The translations under genes and the position numbers were made by a program. The notes beneath the pieces were generated by a model. It did no database searches and was not told the origin of the DNA. It saw nothing but the letters and a program-made list of their open reading frames with translations. Of a stretch of 64,000 bases of DNA, positions 8,002 to 17,191 are shown piece after piece. Location: contig JANQRH010000006.1 in assembly GCA_028284625.1 (NCBI GenBank), positions 1 through 64,000 of the forward strand. The letters are read 5' to 3'. Source of the DNA: Afifellaceae bacterium (GTDB lineage: Bacteria; Pseudomonadota; Alphaproteobacteria; Rhizobiales; Afifellaceae). Position 1 is the first letter of the stretch, and the number at the start of each line of letters is the position of its first letter.

Positions 8002-9090
8002 ATGCCGCAGATCCGTCTGGAGAACCTGGTCAAGCGTTACGGCACGATGCAGGCGCTGCATGGCATCAACCTGGCCATGGAGGAGAACGAGTTCACCGTT
8101 CTCGTGGGTCCCTCCGGCTGCGGAAAGTCTACGACGCTGCGCATGATCGCCGGGCTAGAGACGGTGTCGGACGGCGAGATCTTCATCAACGAGAAGCCGG
8201 TCAGCCACCTGGAGCCCAAAGAGCGCGACCTCGCCATGGTGTTCCAGGACTACGCGCTCTACCCGCATATGAACGTCGCGCGGAACATGTCGTTTGCGCT
8301 GCGTCTGCAGAAGCGGCCCAAGGCGGAGATCGACAAGAAGGTGGGCGAGGTCGCCGAGATACTCGGGCTCACCGCCTATCTCCACCGTAAGCCGGGCGAA
8401 CTCTCAGGCGGGCAGCGCCAGCGTGTCGCCATGGGCCGGGCGCTGACGCGCGACAGCGCGACGTTTCTGTTCGACGAGCCGCTCTCCAACCTCGACGCCA
8501 AGCTGCGCGGCCAGATGCGCGCCGAACTGGCGCTGATGCGCCAGCGCGTCCAAAAGAACATGATCTACGTCACCCACGACCAGATCGAGGCGATGACGCT
8601 CGCCGATCGGATCGTGGTCATGCATGACGGGCACATCCAGCAGGAGGGCACGCCGGAAGAGCTCTTCAAGCGGCCGGTCAACAAATTCGTCGCCGGCTTC
8701 CTGGGCACGCCGCCCATGAACTTCCTGGACGCGGAGGTCGTCGACAAAGGCGGCGCGATCTGGGTTCGCGGCAAGGGCTTTGAGTTGGCCCTCGACGCGG
8801 AGCGCGCCAAGGCTGCGACTGCGCATCAAAGCAACGAGATCACCATCGGCATCCGCCCCACCGATCTGGCGTTCGATGCCGACGCGCCCGACGAAACGAG
8901 CTTCGACCTCAGTGTCATCGTCTCTGAATATGTCGGCGCGCAATCGGTGCTGATGTGTGATTGCGGCGGGCAGAAGGTGGTTGTGGAGCTGAAGTCGGAG
9001 ACGCCCATTCCGCTCGGCGAGACATTGCGGTTCGCGGTCAATCCGGCGGGCATCCACCTCTTCGACAAATCAAGCGAGATCGCGATTTAG
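8002..9090 (+). CDS. ABC importer ATP-binding protein, MalK/UgpC type
   Basis: Cytoplasmic ATPase (362 residues) that powers sugar import. Walker A is 'VGPSGCGKSTT', the Q-loop is in 'AMVFQDYALYPHM', the signature is 'LSGGQRQRVAMGRAL', Walker B is 'ATFLFDEPLSNLD', and the H-loop is 'YVTHDQIEAMTLADR'. A TOBE/OB-type regulatory region follows residue 240. First gene of a plus-strand operon of ATPase, binding protein, two permeases, Tm-1-like protein and small aldolase. Its own operon partners make it a dedicated rather than shared ATPase. Confidence 0.93.
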   Translation: MPQIRLENLVKRYGTMQALHGINLAMEENEFTVLVGPSGCGKSTTLRMIAGLETVSDGEIFINEKPVSHLEPKERDLAMVFQDYALYPHMNVARNMSFALRLQKRPKAEIDKKVGEVAEILGLTAYLHRKPGELSGGQRQRVAMGRALTRDSATFLFDEPLSNLDAKLRGQMRAELALMRQRVQKNMIYVTHDQIEAMTLADRIVVMHDGHIQQEGTPEELFKRPVNKFVAGFLGTPPMNFLDAEVVDKGGAIWVRGKGFELALDAERAKAATAHQSNEITIGIRPTDLAFDADAPDETSFDLSVIVSEYVGAQSVLMCDCGGQKVVVELKSETPIPLGETLRFAVNPAGIHLFDKSSEIAI

Positions 9091-9120
9091 GTCGCTCTTC
9101 AGCATAGGGAGGACTACAAA

Positions 9121-10449
9121 ATGCTGAGAATTCTGAAAACGGCGCTGGCCGCAACCGCAGGACTGACCGTCTCTGCGGGTGCACTCATGGCCGGCCCCTA
9201 TGACGATTACGCCGGCACCACGTTGGTGGTGAACTTCCCGGCGCATCCGCACTACAACGCGGTGATGCAGATCCTGCCGGAGTTCACAAGGCAAACCGGC
9301 ATTGAGGTCGAGGTCGACCAACTCCCCTATCTCAAGATGCGCGAGCGCCAGACGCTGGAGCTCGGGCAGGACGAAGGCGAATACGATCTGATCGCCTATG
9401 TCGTGTTCTCCAAGGCCGACTATGTCTACGCCGACCAGCTGGAGAACCTCGCCCGCTACTTCATGAACCCGAAGCTGGCGGACCCGAACTACGACGCTGA
9501 CGATCTGATCGACGGCTACGTCTACAACATCGGCTTTGCCGGCGGGAACAAGGGCTATCTGGAAGGCAAGACCGGCTCGCTCTTCGGCATCCCCTATGGC
9601 TCCGAAACCTCCATCTTGGGCTATCGCAAGGACATCTTCGAGAAGCACGGGTTGGAAGTGCCTGAGACATACGACGAGCTTCTGGAGACCGCCTGCAAGA
9701 TTCCGGAGCTTGAGCCCGGCATGGGCGGCCTCAGCTCGCGCGCCGCCTCCGGCCATCACGCCAGCCACGCTTTTCTCCTGCATCTGGCGCCGCTTGGCGG
9801 GCGTATCTTCGACGATCAATGGAACCCGATCGTCAACAACGAAGCCGGCGTGGCCGCGGCCAATGCGCTGAAGACCATTGTCGATTGCGGGCCTGAGGGC
9901 GCTGCGTCCTTCGGCTTCGGCGAGGCGCTTGGTTCCTTCCTGAACGGCGACACGGCGATGTTCCTCGATACGACAGTGGTGGCCGGCCAGATCGATGACC
10001 CGGCGAAATCGAAGGTCGTCGGCAAGGTTGACTGGGCGCTCCATCCCATGGGCGTGCGCCGCGGCAGCCAGACCGGCGGTTTTGGCATCGGCATCCCGAA
10101 GAACGCGGAGAACAAGGAAGCCGCGTTCCTGCTGATGCAATGGCTGACCTCAAAGGAGGGCGACAAGCTGGTGGCGCTTGCCGGCGGCAATCCCTCGCGC
10201 TTCTCCACGCATGCCGACCCGGAAGTGAACGCCAAGTTCCCGCACATGGCGACCTTCGGCGAGGCACTGAAGCACGCCGATCCCGACTGGCGTCCGATCA
10301 TCCCGGTCTGGGGCAAGATCAACGCCGATCTCGGCACCACCTTGTCGAAGGTGCTGACGGAAGACCTGGACATCCAGGAAGCGCTGGACGGCGTGGCGGA
10401 CCGCACCCGCGCCCTGATGGACGAGGCCGGCTACTACACCTGGAACTAG
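9121..10449 (+). CDS. ABC importer extracellular solute-binding protein (CUT1 family 1)
   Basis: Periplasmic sugar-binding protein of 442 residues with a Sec signal peptide (hydrophobic core 'ALAATAGLTVSAGALMA', likely cleavage near residue 23-24). Typical family 1 features are 'LPYLKMRERQTLELGQDEGE' early in the mature protein, 'GIPYGSETSILGYRKDIFEK' near the middle, and 'GGFGIGIPKNAENKEAAFLL' toward the end. An SD-like AGGGAGGA lies upstream of ATG 9121. It delivers ligand to the two permeases downstream. Ligand not predictable by eye; CUT1 systems carry sugars, glycerol phosphate and polyols. Confidence 0.92.
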   Translation: MLRILKTALAATAGLTVSAGALMAGPYDDYAGTTLVVNFPAHPHYNAVMQILPEFTRQTGIEVEVDQLPYLKMRERQTLELGQDEGEYDLIAYVVFSKADYVYADQLENLARYFMNPKLADPNYDADDLIDGYVYNIGFAGGNKGYLEGKTGSLFGIPYGSETSILGYRKDIFEKHGLEVPETYDELLETACKIPELEPGMGGLSSRAASGHHASHAFLLHLAPLGGRIFDDQWNPIVNNEAGVAAANALKTIVDCGPEGAASFGFGEALGSFLNGDTAMFLDTTVVAGQIDDPAKSKVVGKVDWALHPMGVRRGSQTGGFGIGIPKNAENKEAAFLLMQWLTSKEGDKLVALAGGNPSRFSTHADPEVNAKFPHMATFGEALKHADPDWRPIIPVWGKINADLGTTLSKVLTEDLDIQEALDGVADRTRALMDEAGYYTWN

Positions 10450-10544
10450 GTGGGACGGTCATCACGTGACACGCCCGGGGCCGGACCGATGGTTCGGCCC
10501 CGGCAATTCCGCAAAACAAACGCGCCGGATAGAGAGCAGCGACG

Positions 10545-11456
10545 TTGAGAACCGCAGCGCTCAATCGACTGACGCCCTATGTCTTCATGGCGCCCGCCGC
10601 GGTCGTCATGATTATCGCGCTGCTCTATCCGCTGCTCTACATGGTCTATGGCAGCTTCCGCGACTGGGACCCCAGCCAGACCATTTCAGAAACCGACTTC
10701 GTCGGATTCAAAAACTACATCACGCTCTTCTACGACCCGAGTTTCCGCGAGAGCCTGAGCGTCACGCTGCGGTTTGCCTTTGCCGTGGTCACCGTAGAGA
10801 TGGTGCTCGGCGTTGGGCTCGCGCTGCTGCTCGACCGCAAGATCCGCGGCATGTCGGTCCTGAGAACGCTCTTCATCCTGCCGATGATGATCGCCCCCGT
10901 CGTGGTCGGCCTCATGTGGCGCTACATGTACCACCCGACCGTCGGCACCTTTAACCGCTTCTTGAAGTCGCTTGGATTGGACGGCGTCGATTGGCTCGGC
11001 CAGCACGCTTTGCTGTCGGTGATCATCGCTGACATTTGGCAGTGGACGCCCTTCATCTTCATTCTGTCGCTCGCCGCGCTGCAATCGCTGCCGCAATCGG
11101 CACTGGAGGCGGCGCGGATCGATGGCGCTACGGGATGGCAGCAGATCTGGCACATCAAGATTCCGCTGATGATGCCGGTGCTCATCGTGACGTGCCTCTT
11201 GCGCCTGATCGACGCCTTCAAGGTGCTTGAGGTGATCCTCGTCATGACGGAGGGCGGGCCGGGCCTTTCCACAGAGATCCTGGCGCTCCGCATTTCGCGC
11301 ACCGCGACGGAGTTCCGCGAGCTCGGAGTGGCGGCGGCAATGTCGAACTACCTCCTGATCCTGCTGTTGGTTCTGACGGCCGCCATGTTCGGTTACACCA
11401 AGCTGCAGGAGGCGCGCGCTGCACGCCTGCGCGCCGCGGCCGAGAAGGACGTCTGA
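10545..11456 (+). CDS. ABC importer permease, MalF-like
   Basis: Inner-membrane permease (303 residues, six predicted membrane helices) of the CUT1 importer. The EAA loop is 'SALEAARIDGATGWQQIWHI'. Translation appears to start at TTG 10545, since the N terminus 'MRTAALNRLTPYVFMAPAAV' fits the family and there is no in-frame ATG nearby; AGAGAG lies just upstream. It is separated from the binding-protein gene by 95 bases and from the second permease by one base. Confidence 0.91.
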   Translation: MRTAALNRLTPYVFMAPAAVVMIIALLYPLLYMVYGSFRDWDPSQTISETDFVGFKNYITLFYDPSFRESLSVTLRFAFAVVTVEMVLGVGLALLLDRKIRGMSVLRTLFILPMMIAPVVVGLMWRYMYHPTVGTFNRFLKSLGLDGVDWLGQHALLSVIIADIWQWTPFIFILSLAALQSLPQSALEAARIDGATGWQQIWHIKIPLMMPVLIVTCLLRLIDAFKVLEVILVMTEGGPGLSTEILALRISRTATEFRELGVAAAMSNYLLILLLVLTAAMFGYTKLQEARAARLRAAAEKDV

Positions 11457-11457
11457 G

Positions 11458-12405
11458 ATGGCCGCCGCACGCGATCGCCGCCAGGACGGACAGCATCCCG
11501 CGTTCTACGCGCTGCTTGCCGCGCTGATCTTCATGTCCGTCGGGCCGATCGCGCTGATGTTCGTCAATTCCTTCAAGCTTGATGTCGACATCATCTCCGG
11601 CACCAGCGGGCTCCTCTTTCTGCCGACCATCCAGAACTATCAGACCGCGCTTTGCGACATTCTGTGGTTCGAGTTGGAGCACCTGGATTTCTGCGCGCTG
11701 AAATTCGGTGGCGCGTTCATCAACTCGCTGATCATCACGCTGATCTCAACGGTGCTGACGCTGGTGATCGGCTGTATGGCGGCCTACGCCCTCGTGCGGT
11801 TCAAGTTCATGGGCCGGGACACCGCGTCGCTGACGACGCTGATGGTGCGCATGGTGCCGCCGGCCGTGCTCCTCGTCCCGGTTTTCGGCCTATGGAATAA
11901 CGAATTCTGCATCGGCAAGGAGACGCTGGTCGGCGAGTGGATTCGCGACACTTTCGGCGGGCGCGGCGACGTCTGCCTCGCCGGCACGCATGCCGGCATC
12001 ATCCTGATCTACATCGCCATGAACCTGCCGTTCGTGATCTGGATCTTGCAGAGCTTCATCGTGCAGGTGCCGCGCCAGTTGGAGGAGGCGGCGCGCATGG
12101 ACGGGGCGAGCCCCTATCAGGTGTTCTTTCTGGTCGTGCTGCCGCTCATCAAGCCGGGCCTTGCCGCGGCGGCGATCTTCACGTTCCGTATCGCCTGGAA
12201 CGAATATCTGCTGGCGTCGGCACTTTCCGACCGCAACACCAAGACCGTGCCGATCCTGATTGTGAACAACATGTCGGAGTTCAACGTGGAGTGGGGTGTG
12301 ATCATGGCCACCGGCATGCTACTCGCCATCCCGCCCATCATCTTCACGCTCCTGGCCTCTCGCCAGATCATCACCGGCATGACTGCGGGGGCGGTCAAAG
12401 GCTGA
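11458..12405 (+). CDS. ABC importer permease, MalG-like, with cysteine-bearing loop insertions
   Basis: Second membrane subunit (315 residues) with EAA loop 'LEEAARMDGASPYQVFFLVV'. Unlike ordinary MalG-type permeases it has extra residues in two predicted periplasmic loops. One segment holds Cys66 and Cys79, the other Cys151 and Cys173 (between 'WNNEF' and 'LAGTHAG'). These pairs could form disulfides in the periplasm. The insertion may reshape docking to the binding protein. The next gene starts 3 bases after the stop. Confidence 0.9.
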   Translation: MAAARDRRQDGQHPAFYALLAALIFMSVGPIALMFVNSFKLDVDIISGTSGLLFLPTIQNYQTALCDILWFELEHLDFCALKFGGAFINSLIITLISTVLTLVIGCMAAYALVRFKFMGRDTASLTTLMVRMVPPAVLLVPVFGLWNNEFCIGKETLVGEWIRDTFGGRGDVCLAGTHAGIILIYIAMNLPFVIWILQSFIVQVPRQLEEAARMDGASPYQVFFLVVLPLIKPGLAAAAIFTFRIAWNEYLLASALSDRNTKTVPILIVNNMSEFNVEWGVIMATGMLLAIPPIIFTLLASRQIITGMTAGAVKG

Positions 12406-12408
12406 TCC

Positions 12409-13542
12409 ATGTCCGCCACGGTTCTTCTGCTGGCAACGATTGAGACCAAGCACGAAGAAGCAGCGTTTCTGCAAAGTGCCCTCAAGGCGCACGGCGTAGA
12501 GGCGCGCGTCGTAGACGTATCGCTGCATTCCGGCGGCGCGATCTGGGCCGGCCCTCACAAAGTGCAGGCGATGGACGATGTCGGCGCGCGCGTCGGCGCG
12601 GAGCTTCACGAAGCGCTTGACGGATCGATCAGCGCCGTGGTCGGCCTCGGCGGGGGCACCGGCGGCGAGATTATCCTGCGCGTCATGCAGGCGCTGCCGT
12701 TCGCCTTCCCGAAAATGCTGATCACGACGCTGCCCTTCGATCCGCGGATCGCGCTAGCCGACAATTCCATCATCCTGGTGCCGACGTTGGTCGACATCGC
12801 CGGATTGAACGCCACGTTGCGGCAGGTGCTGACGACATCGGCCGCCATGATCGCCGGGCTCTGCCAATTGCCCGCCGACCAGCCGCATGTTTCGGAGACA
12901 CCGTCCATCGGCATCACGGCGCTCGGCGCAACCGGCGGCGCGGCCGAGGCGCTCGTCGCCGGCCTGCGCGCGCTGGGCGAGGAGACGACGGTCTGTCACG
13001 CCAATGGCTACGGCGGCGCGGCCTTCGCGCGCTTCGCCGCATGTGGCGCGTTCAAGGCGGTCATCGACATGACCTGCCACGAGCTGACGCGGTGGATGTT
13101 TGCCGGCGCGCATGTGCCCATGCCGACGCGCTTCACCGCGGCCGCCCACCTGCCGCAGGTCGCGCTGCCCGGTGCGCTGAACTTCATTGGCCTCGGCGAG
13201 ATCGATCTCGTGCCGCAGCACTATCTGGAGCGGCCGCATTACCAGCATTCCGGCTTCTTCACGCACATCAAGCTGACTGAGGAGGAGATGCGAGAGGCCA
13301 CGGAGGCGCTCGCCGGCTATTTGAACGCCGCTGAGGCCAGGGTGCATGTCATCGTGCCGATGGGCGGTTTCTCGCACCGCGATGCGCCCGGCGGGGAGAT
13401 TGAGGACGAAGGTCTGCGCCACGTCTGCCTCGACGCGCTGACGATTGCTGCCCGGCACTACACCGTCGAAGCCATTCCCCACCACATCAACGCGCCCGAA
13501 ACAGCTGAAGCGGCCATCGCGGCGCTCAAGCCCCATTTGTGA
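12409..13542 (+). CDS. Tm-1-like ATP-binding domain protein (UPF0261)
   Basis: Cytoplasmic protein of 377 residues from the UPF0261 family, related to the ATP-binding half of tomato Tm-1. Recognisable parts are the opening 'VLLLATIETKHEEAAFLQSA', a Gly-rich loop 'VVGLGGGTGGEIILRVMQ', 'TTLPFDPR', 'GITALGATGGAAEALV', and 'VIVPMGGFSHRDAPGG'. Bacterial members often sit in catabolic operons, but no single reaction is established that I can name with confidence. Its start is 3 bases after the permease stop and its end overlaps the possible GTG start of the aldolase gene, so it is firmly part of the importer operon. Confidence 0.85.
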   Translation: MSATVLLLATIETKHEEAAFLQSALKAHGVEARVVDVSLHSGGAIWAGPHKVQAMDDVGARVGAELHEALDGSISAVVGLGGGTGGEIILRVMQALPFAFPKMLITTLPFDPRIALADNSIILVPTLVDIAGLNATLRQVLTTSAAMIAGLCQLPADQPHVSETPSIGITALGATGGAAEALVAGLRALGEETTVCHANGYGGAAFARFAACGAFKAVIDMTCHELTRWMFAGAHVPMPTRFTAAAHLPQVALPGALNFIGLGEIDLVPQHYLERPHYQHSGFFTHIKLTEEEMREATEALAGYLNAAEARVHVIVPMGGFSHRDAPGGEIEDEGLRHVCLDALTIAARHYTVEAIPHHINAPETAEAAIAALKPHL

Positions 13543-13556
13543 AGCAGGATCAGCCC

Positions 13557-14228
13557 ATGCTCGACCCAAACGACATTGAAGCCAAGAAGGACGCTTTGAT
13601 CTGGTCAGCCAAGCGCTGCTTCGATCTGCGTCTCCAGACCAACGCCGGCGGCAATCTGTCCGTAAAACTGTCCGCCGCCGAGGCGATCGTCATCAAGCCG
13701 TCGGGCGTCGGCTTCAACGAATGCACGCGCGACAATCTGCAGATCGTGCATCTCGACGGCACGATCGAGCCGTCGCCGTTCAAGCCCTCAAAGGACCTCG
13801 ACTTCCACCTTGGCCTCTATCGCGTGCGCCCCGACATCCAGGCCATCGTGCATTGTCACAGCCCCTGGGCGACGGGTTACGCCAGCGCCGGCTTGGAGAT
13901 TCCCTGCCTGACGGTCCAGACAATGGAGAAGATCGGCCGCATGCCGCTGATCCCGCTATCGCCGGAGGGTGGCCCTCAGACCGAGGCTGAGATCAGCCCG
14001 GTCTTCAAGGACCCGAAAATCGTCGCGGCGGTGCTGGCGAACCACGGAACCATCGGTGTCGGATCGACGCTGACTAAGGCGCAATATCTCGTGGAGATCA
14101 TCGAGGAGACCGCCCACATCGCCTTTGTCCGCGACACCCTTATGGCCGCGCACGGCAAGCGGGTCGCCGACATGCCGAGTTACGGCACGGCGGCGGAGGC
14201 CAAGGCGGCGTCAGCTTCGGGGTCGTGA
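13557..14228 (+). CDS. Class II aldolase/adducin family protein (short form)
   Basis: Zinc-dependent class II aldolase fold, 223 residues from ATG 13557; a GTG at 13539 overlapping the upstream gene is the alternative start. Zinc ligands appear as H99 and H101 ('VHCHSPWA') and H163 ('ANHGTIG'), with 'NAGGNLSVKL' and 'KPSGVGF' as the phosphate-binding loops. The usual catalytic Glu of fuculose-type aldolases is replaced by Asp80 ('KPSKDLDFH'). An acid of this type at the same place is seen in the epimerase branch. It may therefore be an epimerase, decarboxylase or aldolase. Last gene of the importer operon. Confidence 0.83.
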   Translation: MLDPNDIEAKKDALIWSAKRCFDLRLQTNAGGNLSVKLSAAEAIVIKPSGVGFNECTRDNLQIVHLDGTIEPSPFKPSKDLDFHLGLYRVRPDIQAIVHCHSPWATGYASAGLEIPCLTVQTMEKIGRMPLIPLSPEGGPQTEAEISPVFKDPKIVAAVLANHGTIGVGSTLTKAQYLVEIIEETAHIAFVRDTLMAAHGKRVADMPSYGTAAEAKAASASGS

Positions 14229-14241
14229 GTTCCGCCGCCGC

Positions 14242-14943
14242 TCAGATCAGCCCCATGCCCTTGAAGCTGGCGTGTCCCTCGCGCCCGATGATGAGATGGT
14301 CGTGGACGGCGATGCCCAGCGGCTTGCCCACATCAATGATGGTCTTCGTCATCTGGATGTCGGCGCGCGACGGCGTCGGATCGCCGGACGGGTGATTGTG
14401 GACGAGAATGATCGCGGTGGCGGAAAGCTCCAGCGCGCGCCGCATCACCTCGCGCGGATAGACCGGCGTGTGGTCGACGGTGCCGACCTGCTGCACTTCG
14501 TCGGCGATCAGCGTGTTCTTCTTGTCGAGGAAGAGCACGCGAAACTGCTCGCGTTCTTCGAATGCCATGGCGGCGCGGCAATAGTCCAGCAGGGCAGGCC
14601 ATGAGGATAGAACGGGGCGCTGGCGCACGGCTTCGGCGGCGGTCCGTTCCGCAAAGGCCTTGATCAGCTTCAGCTCATCGACCACCCGGTCGCCGACGCC
14701 GTCCACCTCCTTCAGCCGCTCACGCGATGCGCCGAGGACTTCGGAGAGGTTGCCGAAGCGCTTCAGCAAAGCCTTGGCGAGCGGCTTGGTGTCGCCGCGC
14801 TGGATGGCACGGTAAAGCGCCATCTCCAGAAGCTCGTAATCGGCAAGTGCTGTGGCGCCCTTCTGCCGGAAGCGCCCGCGCAGCCGCTCGCGATGGCCAT
14901 GGAAATGGGGAACCCCGCCAGCGTCCCGGAACTCCTCCGGCAT
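14242..14943 (-). CDS. radC: RadC-family (JAB/MPN metalloprotease-like) protein
   Basis: Protein of 233 residues. The N-terminal helix-hairpin-helix region ('[20 protein letters not shown]') is followed by the JAB1/MPN-like RadC domain with the metal motif '[18 protein letters not shown]' and 'VHDHLIIG'. Once called a DNA repair protein, the role of RadC is unsettled. It is encoded 12 bases upstream of nothing shared with the catabolic island (convergent with the short aldolase) and 12 bases downstream of map, a common alphaproteobacterial neighbour. Confidence 0.93.
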   Translation of the reverse strand: MPEEFRDAGGVPHFHGHRERLRGRFRQKGATALADYELLEMALYRAIQRGDTKPLAKALLKRFGNLSEVLGASRERLKEVDGVGDRVVDELKLIKAFAERTAAEAVRQRPVLSSWPALLDYCRAAMAFEEREQFRVLFLDKKNTLIADEVQQVGTVDHTPVYPREVMRRALELSATAIILVHNHPSGDPTPSRADIQMTKTIIDVGKPLGIAVHDHLIIGREGHASFKGMGLI

Positions 14944-14955
14944 GATGGGCGTTCG

Positions 14956-15777
14956 CTAGGCCGCCTTCCACGGAAGCCAGTGTCGGCCGGAGGGCGAGAG
15001 CGTGAACACCTCAATCCCGTCTTCCGTCACGCCGATCGTGTGCTCAAACTGCGCCGACAGCGAGCGGTCGCGCGTCACCGCCGTCCAGCCGTCCGACAAC
15101 AGCTTCACATGCGGGCGCCCCAGATTGATCATCGGCTCCACCGTGAAAATCATGCCCGGCTTGATCTCCAGGCCGTCGCCGCGCTGGCCGTAATGCAGAA
15201 CGTTCGGCGGCTCGTGAAAGGCACGCCCGACGCCGTGTCCGCAGAAATCGCGCACGACCGAGCAGCGCTGCGATTCCGCATAGGACTGGATCGCATAGCC
15301 GATATCGCCCATCCGCCCGCCGGGCTGGATCGCCTCCACACCGCGCATGAGGCAATTATAGGTCACCTCAATCAGCCGTTCGGCGGCGCGTTTCAGCTGT
15401 CCGACGCCATACATGCGGCTGGAATCGCCATGCCAGCCGTCAAGCACAAACGTCACGTCGACATTGACGATGTCGCCCGCCCTGAGCGGCTTCTCGTTGG
15501 GAATGCCGTGGCAGACGACGTGGTTGATCGACGTGCAGCTCGATTTGCGATAGCCGCGATAATTCAGCGTCGCCGGCGCGGCGTTATGCGCGAGCCCATA
15601 TTCGAAGATGAAGTCGTCGATGGCCTGAGTGGTCACGCCGGGCTTCACCATGTCGGCGATCTGGTCGAGGCAGTCCGCCGCCAGCCGTCCGGCTTTGCGC
15701 ATGCCCTCAAAGGCTTCCGGGCCGTAATATGTGATGGCGGTGGCCTGGCGCCCCGCGCCGGTGACGATTTCCTGCAT
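14956..15777 (-). CDS. map: Type I methionine aminopeptidase
   Basis: Removes the N-terminal methionine from new proteins, using two metal ions. 273 residues. Metal ligands are visible in order: two Asp in 'NVDVTFVLDGWHGDSSRMY', His in 'CGHGVGRAFHEPP', Glu in 'IFTVEPMINLG', and Glu in 'AQFEHTIGV'. The substrate-pocket His lies in 'NHVVCHGIP'. It probably forms a two-gene unit with radC downstream and is divergent from the cinA-like gene. Confidence 0.96.
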   Translation of the reverse strand: MQEIVTGAGRQATAITYYGPEAFEGMRKAGRLAADCLDQIADMVKPGVTTQAIDDFIFEYGLAHNAAPATLNYRGYRKSSCTSINHVVCHGIPNEKPLRAGDIVNVDVTFVLDGWHGDSSRMYGVGQLKRAAERLIEVTYNCLMRGVEAIQPGGRMGDIGYAIQSYAESQRCSVVRDFCGHGVGRAFHEPPNVLHYGQRGDGLEIKPGMIFTVEPMINLGRPHVKLLSDGWTAVTRDRSLSAQFEHTIGVTEDGIEVFTLSPSGRHWLPWKAA

Positions 15778-15876
15778 TCCGGTTCCGGTTCAATTGGATT
15801 GCGGTGCTAAGCTAATGCATAGGAGGGCGTCTTTTAAGAGGCTCTCGCGTTTTTGCGCGTTTCTGGAGGACGATGA

Positions 15877-16605
15877 ATGGCCGAAGCGCCGCGCGCCGCG
15901 TTTCTCGTCATCGGCGATGAGATACTCTCCGGCCGCACCAAGGACAAGAATATCGGCTTCATCGCCGACACGCTGAGCGATATCGGCATCGATCTGGCAG
16001 AAGTACGTATCGTCGGGGATACGGAGGCCGCGATCGTGCAGGCCGTCCAGGCCCTGTCAGAGCGCTACGATTTCGTCCTGACCAGCGGCGGGATCGGGCC
16101 GACCCATGACGACATCACCGCCGATTGCGTGGCCAAGGCCTTCGGCGTGCCGATCGGGATCAATCCGGAGGCCGCCGACATGCTCGTCTCGTTCTGGAAA
16201 AGCCGCGGCATTGAGCCGAACGAGAGCCGCATGCGCATGGCCCGCACGCCGGAAGGCGCCACCCTCATCCCCAATACCGTGTCGGTGGCGCCGGGTTTTC
16301 GCATCGCCAACGTCTTCGTCATGGCCGGCGTGCCGACCATCCTGCAGGCCATGATGGACGAGGTGGTGAAGATGCTGCCGGCGGCGCGCCCGGTGCTGTC
16401 GGAAACGATCGAGACACACCGCCCCGAGGGCGACGTCGCCGCGCCGGCGCGCGCCGTGCAGGAAGCGCATCCCGAAGTGCGGATCGGCTCATATCCCTAT
16501 CACGACGGTGAGCGCTTCACGACGCGGCTGGTCTTGCGCTCGCGCGACGCAGACGCACTGGCCGTCGCCCGCGCGGCGATGGACCAGGCATTGAAAAGCG
16601 CCTAA
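15877..16605 (+). CDS. Competence/damage-inducible protein CinA-like, molybdopterin-binding domain only
   Basis: 242 residues that correspond to the N-terminal MoCF_biosynth (COG1058) domain of CinA, without the C-terminal nicotinamide-nucleotide amidase domain. Signature loops are 'IGDEILSGRTKDKNIGFIAD', 'LTSGGIGPTHDDITADCVAK' and 'VMAGVPTILQAMMDEV'. Stand-alone proteins of this type are common in alphaproteobacteria and are sometimes linked to ADP-ribose pyrophosphatase activity. Divergent from map, followed 36 bases later by gpt. Confidence 0.92.
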   Translation: MAEAPRAAFLVIGDEILSGRTKDKNIGFIADTLSDIGIDLAEVRIVGDTEAAIVQAVQALSERYDFVLTSGGIGPTHDDITADCVAKAFGVPIGINPEAADMLVSFWKSRGIEPNESRMRMARTPEGATLIPNTVSVAPGFRIANVFVMAGVPTILQAMMDEVVKMLPAARPVLSETIETHRPEGDVAAPARAVQEAHPEVRIGSYPYHDGERFTTRLVLRSRDADALAVARAAMDQALKSA

Positions 16606-16641
16606 TGGCGGACTGAGCACCGGCCAACGGGGGGAAGACAC

Positions 16642-17139
16642 GTGACGCAGGAAAGAGCCTTTCCCGTCTCCTGGGATCAGTTTCATCGTGATGCGCGGGC
16701 CCTGGTTTGGCGCCTCGCCGACGCCGGACCGTTCTCCGCCATCGTGTGCATCACCCGCGGCGGGCTGGTGCCGGCGGCGATCATCTCGCGTGAGCTGGAG
16801 GTCCGCGTGATCGAGACGGTCTGCGTCGCCTCCTACCACGACTACCGAAATCAGGGCGACATCGCGGTCTTGAAGCCGATCGCGCCGGACGTGCTGAAGG
16901 CGGGGGGTGAGGGCGGCAAGGGCATCCTCCTCATCGACGATTTGGTGGATACGGGTCGCACGGCGTCAGTGGTCCGCGACATGCTGCCCAAGGCACATTT
17001 CGCCACCGTCTACGCCAAGCCGCAGGGCCGCCCGCTGGTCGACACCTTCATCACCGAGGTGTCGCAGGACACCTGGATCTATTTCCCTTGGGACATGGGC
17101 TACAGCTTCCAGCCGCCCATCGTGGGCAACGGCGACTAA
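16642..17139 (+). CDS. gpt: Xanthine phosphoribosyltransferase
   Basis: Purine salvage enzyme that makes XMP/GMP from xanthine or guanine and PRPP. 165 residues, GTG start with GGGGAAG upstream. The PRPP loop is '[14 protein letters not shown]'; '[18 protein letters not shown]' and the C-terminal '[15 protein letters not shown]' are typical of Gpt rather than Hpt or Apt. Confidence 0.94.
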   Translation: MTQERAFPVSWDQFHRDARALVWRLADAGPFSAIVCITRGGLVPAAIISRELEVRVIETVCVASYHDYRNQGDIAVLKPIAPDVLKAGGEGGKGILLIDDLVDTGRTASVVRDMLPKAHFATVYAKPQGRPLVDTFITEVSQDTWIYFPWDMGYSFQPPIVGNGD

Positions 17140-17191
17140 GGCCAAAGCAGCGCCGGCGACACGCGCCGACGCCGCATCACAGGCAGGCTCG

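Noticed and set aside
9070..10140. Minus-strand open frame of about 356 residues opposite the solute-binding protein gene.
   Set aside because: The sense gene has a signal peptide, ribosome site and family motifs; the antisense frame has none.
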